Shown here: piece after piece, positions 43,157 through 52,877 of the stretch | Layout: the number at the start of each line of letters is the position of its first letter | Numbering within the stretch: position 1 is the stretch's first letter | NCBI GenBank assembly: GCA_015863185.1 | Contig: JACBXP010000013.1 | Span: 1-64,000, forward strand | DNA length: 64,000 nt | Direction: 5' to 3' | DNA from: Aerococcaceae bacterium DSM 111020 | Lineage (GTDB): Bacteria; Bacillota; Bacilli; Lactobacillales; Aerococcaceae | The notes under the pieces: generated by a model | Told to the model about the DNA's origin: nothing | Databases searched by the model: none | What the model saw: only the letters and a program-made list of their open reading frames with translations | Translations under genes and position numbers: made by a program

Positions 43157-44638
43157 TTAGTCTTCATTCATATGACTGACTTTATCGTCTACTGATTGAC
43201 GTAATCTTTGAATACTTTGCATCTTCTCATCATATAATTCTTGAGAAAGATCCACTGGATATAGTTGAGGGTTAAGAATTCGTTTATATTCATCCCATAG
43301 CGCCTCATAATTCGAAAGAGCATAATCTCGTATCGCATGAATATTTGGCAATTCATAAACTTGTTCTCCATCCTTGAAGACATCAATTAATACAGGTCTG
43401 GCAGTAAAGTCTGTAACTGTTTTGTTGATATAAGTATGAACGGGATGGAACATAAACAATTCATCCAATTGATCTGGACGCTCATGGTCAAACGCAACAT
43501 AATCTCCTTCTGATTTCCCGTCTTTATTTCGAGTAATACGCCACACTTGTTTTACCCCCGGTGTCGTCATCTTCTCTGCATTAGAAGAGATTTTCATGGT
43601 AGGTTGCATCACACCCGCTTCATCTTCGATGGACACTAATTTATAAACCGCTCCTAATGCCGGTTGATCATAGGCTGTAATGATCTTCGTTCCAATTCCC
43701 CAGTCATTAATCTTTGCTCCTTGCATACGTAAGTTTAAAATCGTATGCTCATCTAAATCATTTGAAGCAATGATGCGTGCATCTGGAAATCCTGCTTCAT
43801 CTAACTGCTCACGAATACGTTTCGACAAGTAAGCCATGTCTCCAGAATCAATGCGAACACCGATGAAATTAATCTTGTCTCCCATTTCTTTAGCAACTTT
43901 AATAGCCGTGGGAACACCTGAGCGTAATGTATCATACGTATCCACTAAAAAAACAACATCTTTGTGTGTCTCGGCATAAGCTTTAAATGCTTGATACTCA
44001 TCACGATACGCTTGAACGAGGGAATGTGCATGTGTTCCCGATACAGGTACACCAAAGAGCTTACCTGCACGAACATTCGAAGTTGAATTAAAACCACCGA
44101 TATAAGCTGCTCTTGCCCCCCAGACAGCGGCATTCATTTCTTGTGCACGACGTGCTCCAAATTCTGAGATAGCATCATCTTTACCTACCACTGAACGGAT
44201 ACGCGCAGCTTTAGTCGCAATCAATGTCTGATAATTAATAATATTCAACAGAGCTGTCTCAACTAATTGACATTGTCCCAATGGTCCTTCAATTTGAACT
44301 AATGGTTCTTGCGCAAAACATAATTCGCCTTCACGCATACTGCGGACCGTCAATTCAAACTTTAAATCTGATAAATAAGCTAAAAAATCTTCAGAATATG
44401 TCTCTAATGAACGTAAATAAGCAATATCTTCTTCTGAAAAAGCTAAATGATTTAAATAATTCACAAATCGTTCTAACCCAGCAAAGATTGCATAACCATT
44501 TTTGAAAGGATTACTTCGAAAGAAAGCTTCAAAAACTGCCTGACGATTTTCAATCCCTTGCTCCCAATAAACTTGTAGCATATTTATTTGGTATAAATCT
44601 GTATGTAACATTAAACTATCATCTTTATAATTGTACAT
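43157..44638 (-). CDS. pncB: Nicotinate phosphoribosyltransferase
   Basis: The 493-residue protein matches the long Firmicutes PncB type: SLMLHTDLYQINMLQVY at the start, FEAFFRSNPFKNGYAIFAG, EFGARRAQ, VSGTHAHSLVQ with the His that is phosphorylated, and VDTYDTLRSG. It converts nicotinate and PRPP to nicotinate mononucleotide. GAGAGAAGG precedes the ATG. First gene of the pncB-nadE-tagO set. Upstream 44639-44888 shows no gene. Confidence 0.96.
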   Translation of the reverse strand: MYNYKDDSLMLHTDLYQINMLQVYWEQGIENRQAVFEAFFRSNPFKNGYAIFAGLERFVNYLNHLAFSEEDIAYLRSLETYSEDFLAYLSDLKFELTVRSMREGELCFAQEPLVQIEGPLGQCQLVETALLNIINYQTLIATKAARIRSVVGKDDAISEFGARRAQEMNAAVWGARAAYIGGFNSTSNVRAGKLFGVPVSGTHAHSLVQAYRDEYQAFKAYAETHKDVVFLVDTYDTLRSGVPTAIKVAKEMGDKINFIGVRIDSGDMAYLSKRIREQLDEAGFPDARIIASNDLDEHTILNLRMQGAKINDWGIGTKIITAYDQPALGAVYKLVSIEDEAGVMQPTMKISSNAEKMTTPGVKQVWRITRNKDGKSEGDYVAFDHERPDQLDELFMFHPVHTYINKTVTDFTARPVLIDVFKDGEQVYELPNIHAIRDYALSNYEALWDEYKRILNPQLYPVDLSQELYDEKMQSIQRLRQSVDDKVSHMNED

Positions 44639-44888
44639 GAGATACCCTTCTCTCCAAAATTCACAGTTGTGTGTTAAGCATATTGTATCACATTCTTGAC
44701 CCCCATTTACATAAAGTTATCTTATCCTTCCGCATCATTCAGTCGAATGAAATCACAAACTTTTAAAAAGGCAATAACTCATTCAGGATTGAATCGTTCT
44801 AAAAACAAGGGTTCATTGAAAGAGGTTAAAAGGATTGAAAAACTCCCTCGCTTCTTTTTAAAACTCCTCAATAATATATTTATTATAC

Positions 44889-44917
44889 AAAAAAGTCTGG
44901 AATTTTTATTCCAGACT
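44889..44917 (-). terminator. Terminator after the M42 peptidase gene
   Basis: AGTCTGGAAT and ATTCCAGACT pair and are followed by TTTTTTG on the minus strand. Confidence 0.88.
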
Positions 44918-44923
44918 CCAGTC

Positions 44924-45982
44924 TCAAACCATTGGTTGAGTTAAATAGGCTTTCACTAATTCATAAGTCGCATTGATTGAATCGATGTGTGTGCGTTCAT
45001 AAGCGTGACTCGCATCAATTCCCGCTCCACACAATGCATGACGAACATCGGCCCCTGCCCGCATTGCAGCTGAAGCATCAGAACCATAGTAAGGATAGAT
45101 ATCTAACTGATACGGAATATTCTCAGACTCACATAGGTTCACCAATTGATTGCGGAGTCCTAAATGATAAGGACCCGAACCATCCTTCACACAAATAGAT
45201 ACCGAATATTCATCCGTCATTTGATCGGTTCCCATTGCGCCCATATCGACAGCTAGGTACTCCTCAACTTCTGGTGTGATATTAGAATTGCCACCATAAC
45301 CAATTTCTTCATTGTTTGAGATATAAAAATGCGTCGTATGTGCTAAGTGAATCTCTTGATTATTTGTTCGCTCAATAACCTCTAACAATAATGCTACACT
45401 CACTTTATCATCCAAATGACGTGATTTGATATATCCTGTGGGTAAGATTTCGGTTCGTGGATCAAAACTAATAAAGTCACCGACACGAATTCCTAACGCT
45501 TCTACCTCCTCAGCAGATTGCACGCGATGATCCAAACGTATCTCCATATTATCTTGATTACGTTCTGCTGAATCAGCATCTGAATAAACATGAACACTGG
45601 TTTGTTTGAGTAATACTGTCCCCTGATATGTTTTATCCGTTAACGAACTGTGAATCGTCACATAATTACCATCGATTGAATGATAAGTATACCCACCAAT
45701 CCGATCCATCTTTAAACGTCCGTCCGGTTTGATGGCACGAACCATCCCTCCAAGTGTATCGACATGTGCTGTCACAAAACGATGCCGTTCGTCATTATCT
45801 CCTCTTAAGGTTACCAACAGACCACCTTTAGGAGTGAGTTGATTATCAATACGCAAATCATCTAATTGCGTTTGAATCGTCTCTATAATGTCATATGTAT
45901 AACCTGTGGGTGAGGGAATCGTTGTCAATGATGCAATTCGATTTAAACGTGCTTCCTCTTCTACAGTCAATTGTCTTTGCAT
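44924..45982 (-). CDS. M42-family metallopeptidase (glutamyl aminopeptidase-like)
   Basis: The ATG at 45982 has AAAGGAAG upstream; ATG codons at 46006 and 45988 are alternatives. The ~352-residue protein has the M42 dinuclear metal set: TAHVDTLGGMV, RHLDDKVSVALLLE, SNNEEIGYGGNS with the catalytic Glu pair, VDMGAMGTDQ and GADVRHALCGAGIDASHAYERTH. These enzymes are cytosolic dodecameric aminopeptidases that trim peptides. Single gene with its own terminator. Confidence 0.9.
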   Translation of the reverse strand: MQRQLTVEEEARLNRIASLTTIPSPTGYTYDIIETIQTQLDDLRIDNQLTPKGGLLVTLRGDNDERHRFVTAHVDTLGGMVRAIKPDGRLKMDRIGGYTYHSIDGNYVTIHSSLTDKTYQGTVLLKQTSVHVYSDADSAERNQDNMEIRLDHRVQSAEEVEALGIRVGDFISFDPRTEILPTGYIKSRHLDDKVSVALLLEVIERTNNQEIHLAHTTHFYISNNEEIGYGGNSNITPEVEEYLAVDMGAMGTDQMTDEYSVSICVKDGSGPYHLGLRNQLVNLCESENIPYQLDIYPYYGSDASAAMRAGADVRHALCGAGIDASHAYERTHIDSINATYELVKAYLTQPMV

Positions 45983-46049
45983 ACTCATCTTCCTTTCAAC
46001 AATCATCTCATTATATTATAAAACAATCATAACAAAAATTATAGACCGC

Positions 46050-46096
46050 AAAAAAGCCGACAATAATCTTCTCTAAAGGAAGGAATTATTGTCGAC
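46050..46096 (-). terminator. Terminator of the metN-metI-metQ operon
   Basis: GTCGACAATAAT and ATTATTGTCGGC pair around a folded loop, followed by TTTTTTG on the minus strand. Confidence 0.85.
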
Positions 46097-46149
46097 TACA
46101 AAATCATTCAATCAATGATTTAAATTCGTTTTATTCTATCGAAAGAAGA

Positions 46150-47091
46150 CTATTCTTCTGAAGTTTCAGAACTACTTTCTTCTTGTGAAGAGTCGCTGTT
46201 TTCTTCTGAAGAATCTGTTGATTCACTTTCAACGGATTCTCTTTGGACAGGATAAGTATCATTTTCAGACCATGCTGGTAAATCTGCTCCATTAGAAACT
46301 TCGTCTAATTTCGTTGCAATTTCTTCTGATTGATATAATTCTAAGATACGTTTGAATAATGGATTTTCAACATTTTCTTCTTTCGCAGCAAGAACATTTT
46401 TGTAGTCCGCTGCTAAAGAATCAATATCTTCGCCATCTGAGAAAATCGCATCATCCACTGATAAACCAGCATCAAGAGCGAAGTTATTATTAATCACACC
46501 AGCTGCTAAATCTGGTAAAGCGGTAGGCAATTGGGCAGCATCTAATTCTTCAAATTCAATATTTTTTTCGTTTTTTGTGATATCACTCACGGTTGGTAAA
46601 ACACCTGCTGCATCATCTACTTCAATTAATCCTGCAGTTTCAAGCGCTAATAAAGCCCGACCACCATTTGTTGGATCAGATGGGATACCAATTATTTCTC
46701 CTTCTTGAACATCATCCAATGATTCATACTTATCAGAATAGACTCTAAGTGGTGCTACATAAGTAAAACCAAGAGGTTGAAGGTCACCATCATTTTCCTC
46801 ATTCCACTCTTCAAGAAATGCAATATGTTGAAATGCATTCAAATCAATAGAACCATCTGCTAAAGCAATATTGGGTTGAACATAGTCAGTAAACAATACT
46901 AATTCAACTTCAATTCCCTCTTCTGCTGCTTTATCGACGACCACCTGCCAAGTTTCTTCTTCATATTCAGAAGCTACCCCAACGGATACTTTTTCACCTT
47001 CAAATGGCTTTTCTTCTTGAGCAGATACTGCGGCAAATCCATTTGACAATAATAAACTACCTGCTAATAAAGTTGATAATAATTTTTTCAT
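46150..47091 (-). CDS. metQ: MetQ-family methionine-binding protein without lipobox, acidic Ser-rich tail
   Basis: A 313-residue paralog of the protein at 39914-40768, sharing VSVGVASE, DYVQPNIALADGSIDLNAFQH, IGIPSDPTNGGRALLALE and AAQLPTALPDLAAGVINN. The signal peptide (MKKLLSTLLAGSLLLSNGFAAVSAQEE) has no lipobox Cys and a signal peptidase I site. The last ~33 residues are almost only Ser, Glu, Asp and Thr (about 281-313), a low-complexity tail absent from the other copy. AAAGGAG precedes the start. Third gene after metN and metI in the T-box-controlled methionine import operon. Confidence 0.92.
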   Translation of the reverse strand: MKKLLSTLLAGSLLLSNGFAAVSAQEEKPFEGEKVSVGVASEYEEETWQVVVDKAAEEGIEVELVLFTDYVQPNIALADGSIDLNAFQHIAFLEEWNEENDGDLQPLGFTYVAPLRVYSDKYESLDDVQEGEIIGIPSDPTNGGRALLALETAGLIEVDDAAGVLPTVSDITKNEKNIEFEELDAAQLPTALPDLAAGVINNNFALDAGLSVDDAIFSDGEDIDSLAADYKNVLAAKEENVENPLFKRILELYQSEEIATKLDEVSNGADLPAWSENDTYPVQRESVESESTDSSEENSDSSQEESSSETSEE

Positions 47092-47114
47092 GTGTATTCT
47101 CCTTTTATCTTTGA

Positions 47115-47837
47115 CTAATGTTCTGTTTTACGGATTAACCAATTAAAAATTAATTGACTAACAAATACAATCAATAATGTTAAAATGGTTGCTACAATAA
47201 TAACGTCCATCCGACTTCTTTGATAACCACGGGCAATCGCCATTGTTCCTAAACCCCCACCACCAACAGAACCAGCCATGGCAGTTAATCCAATGACGCT
47301 GATGACTGTCGATGCACTGACTCGGAGTAGTGCAGGAAGACCTTCTCGTAAATAGACTCGAAAGATAATATCTAATGGAGAAGAACCCATCGATTCAGCC
47401 GCTTCAATCACACCCGGATCGACTTCTAAAAGCGCAATTTCAACTTGCCGTGCAAAGAATGGAATCGTACTAAAAATAATTGGAACGGTCGCTGCCGTTG
47501 GGCCAATCGTTGTTCCAACAATAGCACGTGTCACATTGATAAGTAGGGCTAATAAGATAATAAATGGAATCGAACGGAAAATATTGACCAATGTATCTAA
47601 TACTTTATAAAGATGCCGATTTTCTAAAATGCCTCCAGGTCCCGTTACTGTCATAATAATACCAAGAATCAGACCAAAAAAACCACCAATGACAATCGCT
47701 ATCAGCATCATATAGATTGTTTCCCATGTTGCTCCTAAAAATTCATCACGTAACTCCCAAGCATATGGAAAATATCTTTCAATAAATGTTCCGCCATCTT
47801 CATTCGCTGCGGCTAATATATATAATATTTCTTGCAT
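47115..47837 (-). CDS. metI: Methionine ABC transporter permease MetI
   Basis: The 240-residue protein has five to six membrane helices. The EAA coupling motif is seen in EAAESMGSSPLDIIFRVYLREGLPAL. FRSIPFIILLALL and GLTAMAGSVGGGGLG are strongly conserved in MetI. It has an N-terminal extension of about 20 residues before the first helix. It overlaps metN by one base and is followed 23 bases later by metQ. Confidence 0.95.
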   Translation of the reverse strand: MQEILYILAAANEDGGTFIERYFPYAWELRDEFLGATWETIYMMLIAIVIGGFFGLILGIIMTVTGPGGILENRHLYKVLDTLVNIFRSIPFIILLALLINVTRAIVGTTIGPTAATVPIIFSTIPFFARQVEIALLEVDPGVIEAAESMGSSPLDIIFRVYLREGLPALLRVSASTVISVIGLTAMAGSVGGGGLGTMAIARGYQRSRMDVIIVATILTLLIVFVSQLIFNWLIRKTEH

Positions 47838-48913
47838 TATTCACCCTCCTTTACCCGATCATAGACATACTCATTAAGCAATTCATCTAGCGTCTCAACA
47901 TTTACCTGATTCGCCTTCAGATAGCTAATGGCCTGTTCAATATTTGATGATTCCCCTTTTATCGCTATAAATAAATTCCCCACCGGAATGTCTTGTAATA
48001 TTTCGACATGTCCATAGATAATATTAACATCAACATCATATTCACGAACCAAATGCGCAATAATTGGCTCAGTTGTTCTTTGACCAACATAACTTAAACG
48101 AATGAGATCCCCTTCTTCTCTGAGACGTTCAGTCGTAGAATGTGATAAGACTGTGACAATTTCTTGATCAAAATGCGTTGCAGTATTAATAAATTCTTTG
48201 GTTAATGTCCGTTGTGGATTGGTAAACATTTCCACAATGGTTCCTTGTTCTAATACTTCCCCATTTTCCATCACCGCCACTTTGTGGCATAAGTCTTTCA
48301 CAACAGACATTTCGTGAGTAATGATAACGATTGTTAAACCAAGTTTTTGATTTAATTCACTCAGTAAATTCAAGATAGAAGTCGTCGTCTTTGGATCAAG
48401 CGCACTCGTCGCTTCATCACAAAGCAAGACATCTGGGTCATTAGCCAATGCTCGAGCGATTGCAACGCGTTGCTTTTGCCCACCTGATAATTGACTCGGA
48501 TAACTATCTGATTTCTGTTCGAGTCCAACCAAATCTAATAGCTCAGCTACTTTATTGGCTATTTCTTTTTGGGTTAAGCCACTCCCTTTTAAAGGAAAGG
48601 CAACATTTTCAAAAATTGTTCTTTGCTCCATCAAATTAAAATGTTGGAAAATCATCCCGATTTTTTTCCGTGCTTCTCGAAGCTCCGAAGCCGACAAAGC
48701 CATCATATCCTGTCCATTCACAATAACTTCACCTTGCGTGGGTCTTTGCAATAAATTAATCGTTCGTACTAAAGTACTTTTTCCTGCTCCACTATAGCCT
48801 ACTATTCCATATATTTCTCCACGATTAACATGGATATTGACATCTTTTACCGCTGTAACAACGCGGTCATCTGTCGAAAATACGACATCAATATTTTTTA
48901 AATCAATCATCAC
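47837..48913 (-). CDS. metN: Methionine ABC transporter ATP-binding protein MetN
   Basis: The 358-residue protein has Walker A GYSGAGKS (38-45), signature LSGGQKQR (about 142), Walker B VLLCDEATSALD (about 164) and the H-loop THEMSV. The C-terminal NIL domain (about 270-345, ILQDIPVGNLFIAIKGES) binds methionine and gives transinhibition when the cell is replete. AGAGAGGAG precedes the start. First gene after the second Met T-box. Confidence 0.96.
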   Translation of the reverse strand: MMIDLKNIDVVFSTDDRVVTAVKDVNIHVNRGEIYGIVGYSGAGKSTLVRTINLLQRPTQGEVIVNGQDMMALSASELREARKKIGMIFQHFNLMEQRTIFENVAFPLKGSGLTQKEIANKVAELLDLVGLEQKSDSYPSQLSGGQKQRVAIARALANDPDVLLCDEATSALDPKTTTSILNLLSELNQKLGLTIVIITHEMSVVKDLCHKVAVMENGEVLEQGTIVEMFTNPQRTLTKEFINTATHFDQEIVTVLSHSTTERLREEGDLIRLSYVGQRTTEPIIAHLVREYDVDVNIIYGHVEILQDIPVGNLFIAIKGESSNIEQAISYLKANQVNVETLDELLNEYVYDRVKEGE

Positions 48914-48930
48914 TTACTCCTCTCTAAATA

Positions 48931-49205
48931 ACAAAAAAACTCCCATCCATAAAGGACGAGAGTTTATAACTTCGTGGTACCACCTTTGTTTGTCTTTTGA
49001 TTGCTCAAAAGACCTCTGACAGTGCGGAGAATATTCTCTATACTGCGACCGACGTAACGGGGGTATCCGTTCATTCTTCACAATCTGCTTAGAATGACCG
49101 CTCAATGGCCATTTTCAATGGATTCACTACACTCACTTTCACCAAACATGAGCTCTCTACAGAAGTGTTTCGCATTTACTTTCCATGTCAACGCGTTTGT
49201 TATCT
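48931..49205 (-). promoter_or_regulatory. T-box leader, methionine specifier (AUG)
   Basis: On the minus strand the leader contains AGAGAGCTC, GGTGAAAGTGAG, the candidate specifier region TGAAAATGGCCATTGAGCGG, the T-box AACAAAGGTGGTACCACG, and a terminator AACTCTCGTCC/GGATGGGAGTT followed by T. AUG aligns with the other T-box. It controls metN-metI-metQ. Confidence 0.9.
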
Positions 49206-49221
49206 TTTGTTTATGCATTAT

Positions 49222-49250
49222 ATATTAAAGGCATTTTTTTAATCTGTCAA
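49222..49250 (-). promoter_or_regulatory. Promoter of the metN-metI-metQ operon
   Basis: TTGACA (49245-49250), 17 bases, TAATAT (49222-49227) on the minus strand directly before the T-box leader. Confidence 0.85.
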
Positions 49251-49338
49251 GCAGATTATTAAAAAAATTTAATCTTACAAAGTATTTTTCCCTTATACAA
49301 AGTATGCTTATTTGCTTATATCTAAGTGCATCTTTCAA

Positions 49339-50328
49339 CTATCTCGATTTAAATTGTTCAAGAAACAAAGGACTCACTGGACGATTTTCATGAATTCGCG
49401 TAATCGCTTCAGCAAATAAAGCAGCGACTGAGACAATTTCTAATTTTGACTCTAATATTTTTCTTTTCTTTGTCTGCATTTCAATGGAATCTGAGACAAT
49501 GATTTTATCAATCGGCATGGCATTCAGTCTACTAGCCGCGTCTCCAGATAATAAAGCATGGGGACTACATAAATAAATCGCAACGGCTCCTTGTTCCTTG
49601 AGTTTTTCTACTGCATAGGACATCGTCTCACCGGTATCGATCATATCATCAAAAATTATCGCACTTTTGCCACGAACATCCCCAATCAAATTCACAACAG
49701 CAGGCTGATTATATTCCATCTTCCGTCGATCAATAATGGCAATAGGTGAATGAAGAAAATTAGCGAGTTGTCGCGACCGAGCAACACTACTATGATCAGG
49801 AGAAACAACGACAATGTCGTCTCCTTGGAGTCCAGCCTGAATAAAATATTCCGCAAACAATGGTCCCGCTAGTAGATGATCCACCGGTAGATTGAAGAAG
49901 CCTTGAATTTGGTTGGTATGTAAGTCTAAAGTTAGAATACGATTTGCTCCCGCCATTTCCAACATATTGGCAACGAGTTTTGCAGTTAGTGGTTCACGTT
50001 GAGCAGCTTGACGGTCTTGACGACCATAACCAAAATAAGGCATCACAAGATTAATCGTCTTTGCACTAGCCCGACGAAAAGCATCGATAGCAATCATTAG
50101 TGCCATCAGATGATCATTGACCGGGAAAGATGTGGATTGAACGATGTATACATGTGCACCGCGAATACTCTCTTGGACAGAAATTTTAATTTCACCATCG
50201 GCAAATTTCACTAAATCGATTGCGCCAAGTTCACCACCTATTTTTTCAGCTATCTGCTTCGCTAAAGTAAGATTAGAATCCAGCGAAAATATCATTAACG
50301 AAGAGTCTTGAGTAATATTATGGGCCAT
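49339..50328 (-). CDS. Ribose-phosphate pyrophosphokinase paralog, divergent
   Basis: The ATG at 50328 has AAAGG 9 bases upstream (an ATG at 50337 abuts it), giving 329 residues. The fold is complete: FADGEIKISVQESIRG, YFGYGRQDRQAAQREP, LDLHTNQIQGFF, VVSPDHSSVARSR and the PRPP loop IIFDDMIDTGETM. The catalytic flexible loop reads IIDRRKMEYN where the neighbouring paralog has [10 protein letters not shown], so the key Lys and Arg appear exchanged. It lies 84 bases after the canonical prs with a terminator between. It may be a secondary or regulatory PRPP synthase. Confidence 0.88.
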   Translation of the reverse strand: MAHNITQDSSLMIFSLDSNLTLAKQIAEKIGGELGAIDLVKFADGEIKISVQESIRGAHVYIVQSTSFPVNDHLMALMIAIDAFRRASAKTINLVMPYFGYGRQDRQAAQREPLTAKLVANMLEMAGANRILTLDLHTNQIQGFFNLPVDHLLAGPLFAEYFIQAGLQGDDIVVVSPDHSSVARSRQLANFLHSPIAIIDRRKMEYNQPAVVNLIGDVRGKSAIIFDDMIDTGETMSYAVEKLKEQGAVAIYLCSPHALLSGDAASRLNAMPIDKIIVSDSIEMQTKKRKILESKLEIVSVAALFAEAITRIHENRPVSPLFLEQFKSR

Positions 50329-50370
50329 AAATGACATCCTTTCTCAGGTATTGCTTATGTAAACATTCAA

Positions 50371-50404
50371 CAAAACCCCAAATGAATCGAATCCATTCGG
50401 GGTC
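50371..50404 (-). terminator. Terminator between the two prs genes
   Basis: ACCCCGAATG and CATTTGGGGT pair, followed by TTTGTTG on the minus strand. Confidence 0.75.
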
Positions 50405-50421
50405 TCATTGCGATATTAAAT

Positions 50422-51411
50422 TTAATCCATAATAAATTGTTCATTAAATAATGGGCTGACAGATTTATTTTCATGAATGCGAATAATCGCTTCAGCAATT
50501 AGTTTCGAAACAGAGACAATTTCTAAGCGGTCTCCAAGAGCTGCTACTTTTTCATCTGGGATTTGAATTGAGTCTGTGGCAATAACTTTTACTAAAGGCG
50601 CATCATTTAAGCGTTCAACCGCTGGCCCAGAAAATAGTGCATGCGTACAGCAAATATAAATTTCTTCAGCACCACGTTCTTTCAGCGCATTCACAGCAAC
50701 AGTAATCGTACCTGCTGTGTCAATCATATCGTCTATCAAGACAGCCTTCTTACCAGCTACATCTCCAACGATATTCATAACTTCTGCAACATTATGCTTT
50801 GGACGTCGCTTATCAATAATCGCAATTGGTGAGTGTAAGAATTCAGCCAATTTACGCGCACGAGTCACGCCACCATGGTCAGGAGAGACAACAACGACGT
50901 CATCACCTGTTAATTTATTATCTAAGAAGAAGTTCGCCAGTAATGGTGCACCTAATAAATGATCCACGGGTATATTAAAGAAACCTTGAATTTGTGCAGC
51001 ATGTAAATCTAAAGCAACTACACGATCTGCCCCTGCCATCTCAAGCATATTCGCTACTAATTTAGCTGTGATAGGTTCACGTGGCTGTGCTTTACGGTCT
51101 TGTCTAGCATAACCATAATAAGGCATCACAACATTAACTGTTTTAGCACTTGCCCGTCTTAAAGCATCAATGGTAATCATCAGCTCCATCAAATTATCAT
51201 TCACGGGATGTGATGTTGATTGGATAATATACACGTGATCCCCACGAATACTTTCTTCGATATTTACTTTGATTTCACCATCTGCAAAGCGCGATAATTT
51301 GATTTCCCCGAGTTCTACTCCAACCTCATGGGCAATCTTTTCTGCTAATGGATGATTCGAGTTCAAAGAAAAAATCTTTAATTTATGGTCTTTATATGGT
51401 GTCTCTATCAC
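50422..51411 (-). CDS. prs: Ribose-phosphate pyrophosphokinase (PRPP synthetase)
   Basis: The start is probably GTG at 51411 (AGAGGC upstream, product [19 protein letters not shown], ~329 residues); an in-frame ATG at 51429 lies before that site. Canonical motifs: [44 protein letters not shown], the catalytic loop [16 protein letters not shown] and the PRPP loop [12 protein letters not shown]. It makes PRPP from ribose 5-phosphate and ATP. It overlaps or abuts the glmU stop, the usual glmU-prs order. Confidence 0.95.
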   Translation of the reverse strand: MIETPYKDHKLKIFSLNSNHPLAEKIAHEVGVELGEIKLSRFADGEIKVNIEESIRGDHVYIIQSTSHPVNDNLMELMITIDALRRASAKTVNVVMPYYGYARQDRKAQPREPITAKLVANMLEMAGADRVVALDLHAAQIQGFFNIPVDHLLGAPLLANFFLDNKLTGDDVVVVSPDHGGVTRARKLAEFLHSPIAIIDKRRPKHNVAEVMNIVGDVAGKKAVLIDDMIDTAGTITVAVNALKERGAEEIYICCTHALFSGPAVERLNDAPLVKVIATDSIQIPDEKVAALGDRLEIVSVSKLIAEAIIRIHENKSVSPLFNEQFIMD

Positions 51412-52799
51412 TTTTCTGCCTCTTTCCATCTCTTTTGAAGTTTATCCCAATAATGTTCTATGTTTGATTGTTTAGATCTAGTGATGGCCAACTGTTCGTC
51501 TTCTACATCTTCAACAATGGTCGACCCTGCTGCAATAAATGCCCGATCGCCAATATTAATCGGGGCGACGATATTCGAATTGCTACCGATAAAAGCGTCA
51601 TCGCCAATGTTTGAACGGAATTTATGTTTTCCATCAAAATTAACAAAGATAGCTCCACAACCAATATTTACATTTTCTCCGACATCCGCATCCCCGATAT
51701 AAGCTAAATGTCCAGCTTTCGTTGATTTACCAATTGTTGCATTTTTCACTTCAACAAAATTCCCAATATGAACACCCTCGCCTATATCAGCTTGCGGTCT
51801 AAGATGTGCAAAAGGTCCCACATCAGCATGTGAGGCAATTTTAGCATGTTCAATAACGGATTGGGTTACACGAACATGGTCCGCTAACGTACTATCCACG
51901 ATTTCTGAATTGGCTCCGATATGACAATGACTGCCTATTTGTGTTTGTCCTTTCAGAGAAACACCAGATTCAAGAATTGTATCTGAGCCAATCTCCACAT
52001 CTGCCTCGATGTAAGTTGTCTCTGGACTATAGAATGTCACTCCTTGGCGCATGTGCCAAGTATTGATACGCTGTGTCATAATGCGTGTTGCCTCAGCTAA
52101 TGCGATACGGTCATTCACCCCTAGGCCTTCATCTGCGTCGGCCATTGGATAGGCTTGAACTAACTCTCCTGCTTCTTTAAGCAAACCAATCACATCAGGC
52201 AAATAATATTCACCCTGTGCATTATCATTGCTGACTTTAGAAAGCATGTCAAATAACGCTTGATTATCAAAGACATAAGTTCCTGTATTAATCTCTTGTA
52301 CTTGACGTTCAGTGTCACTCGCATCCTTTTCTTCAACGATATGAGAAACTGAAGCATCTTCTGCACGGATAACACGTCCATAACCTGTTGGATTATCAAT
52401 TACACTTGATAAGATGGTCCCTTTAGCACCTGTTTCTTCATGATGCTTAAACAAAGCACTTAATGTTTCTGACGTTAATAGCGGTGTGTCCCCACAAATA
52501 ACGAGTGTGTTACCTTGAACACCTTCCAATTGCTCAGCAGCTTGTTGAACCGCATGTCCAGTACCAAGTTGTTCTTCTTGTAGAGCATACTGACTTCGCT
52601 CACCCAACGCCTCTTTCACCATCTCTGCTCCGTGCCCTACAATCGTAACGATGTCATCAATATCGCTTTGCTCAACAGCACGCATCACATGATCAATCAT
52701 TGGCAAACCATTCACAGGGTGCATTACTTTATAAAGATCTGACTTCATCCTCGTGCCCTTACCAGCAGCTAATATTACAGCCATCCGTTTCGTCATCAT
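51408..52799 (-). CDS. glmU: Bifunctional UDP-N-acetylglucosamine pyrophosphorylase/GlcN-1-P acetyltransferase
   Basis: The 463-residue protein has the uridyltransferase motif [13 protein letters not shown] (residues 8-20), GDTPLLT and [10 protein letters not shown], and a C-terminal left-handed beta helix of hexapeptide repeats (about 255-445) with [11 protein letters not shown] and [13 protein letters not shown] at the acetyl-CoA site. It makes UDP-GlcNAc for peptidoglycan and teichoic acid. GGAGTG precedes two ATG codons. It sits between purR and prs as in many Firmicutes. Confidence 0.97.
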   Translation of the reverse strand: MMTKRMAVILAAGKGTRMKSDLYKVMHPVNGLPMIDHVMRAVEQSDIDDIVTIVGHGAEMVKEALGERSQYALQEEQLGTGHAVQQAAEQLEGVQGNTLVICGDTPLLTSETLSALFKHHEETGAKGTILSSVIDNPTGYGRVIRAEDASVSHIVEEKDASDTERQVQEINTGTYVFDNQALFDMLSKVSNDNAQGEYYLPDVIGLLKEAGELVQAYPMADADEGLGVNDRIALAEATRIMTQRINTWHMRQGVTFYSPETTYIEADVEIGSDTILESGVSLKGQTQIGSHCHIGANSEIVDSTLADHVRVTQSVIEHAKIASHADVGPFAHLRPQADIGEGVHIGNFVEVKNATIGKSTKAGHLAYIGDADVGENVNIGCGAIFVNFDGKHKFRSNIGDDAFIGSNSNIVAPINIGDRAFIAAGSTIVEDVEDEQLAITRSKQSNIEHYWDKLQKRWKEAEK

Positions 52800-52877
52800 A
52801 ACACTCCTTCATCCGTCTTTAATTTTGTTCTATTTTATTATAAACATTCAATACACATTTGACTAGTGAACACACTG

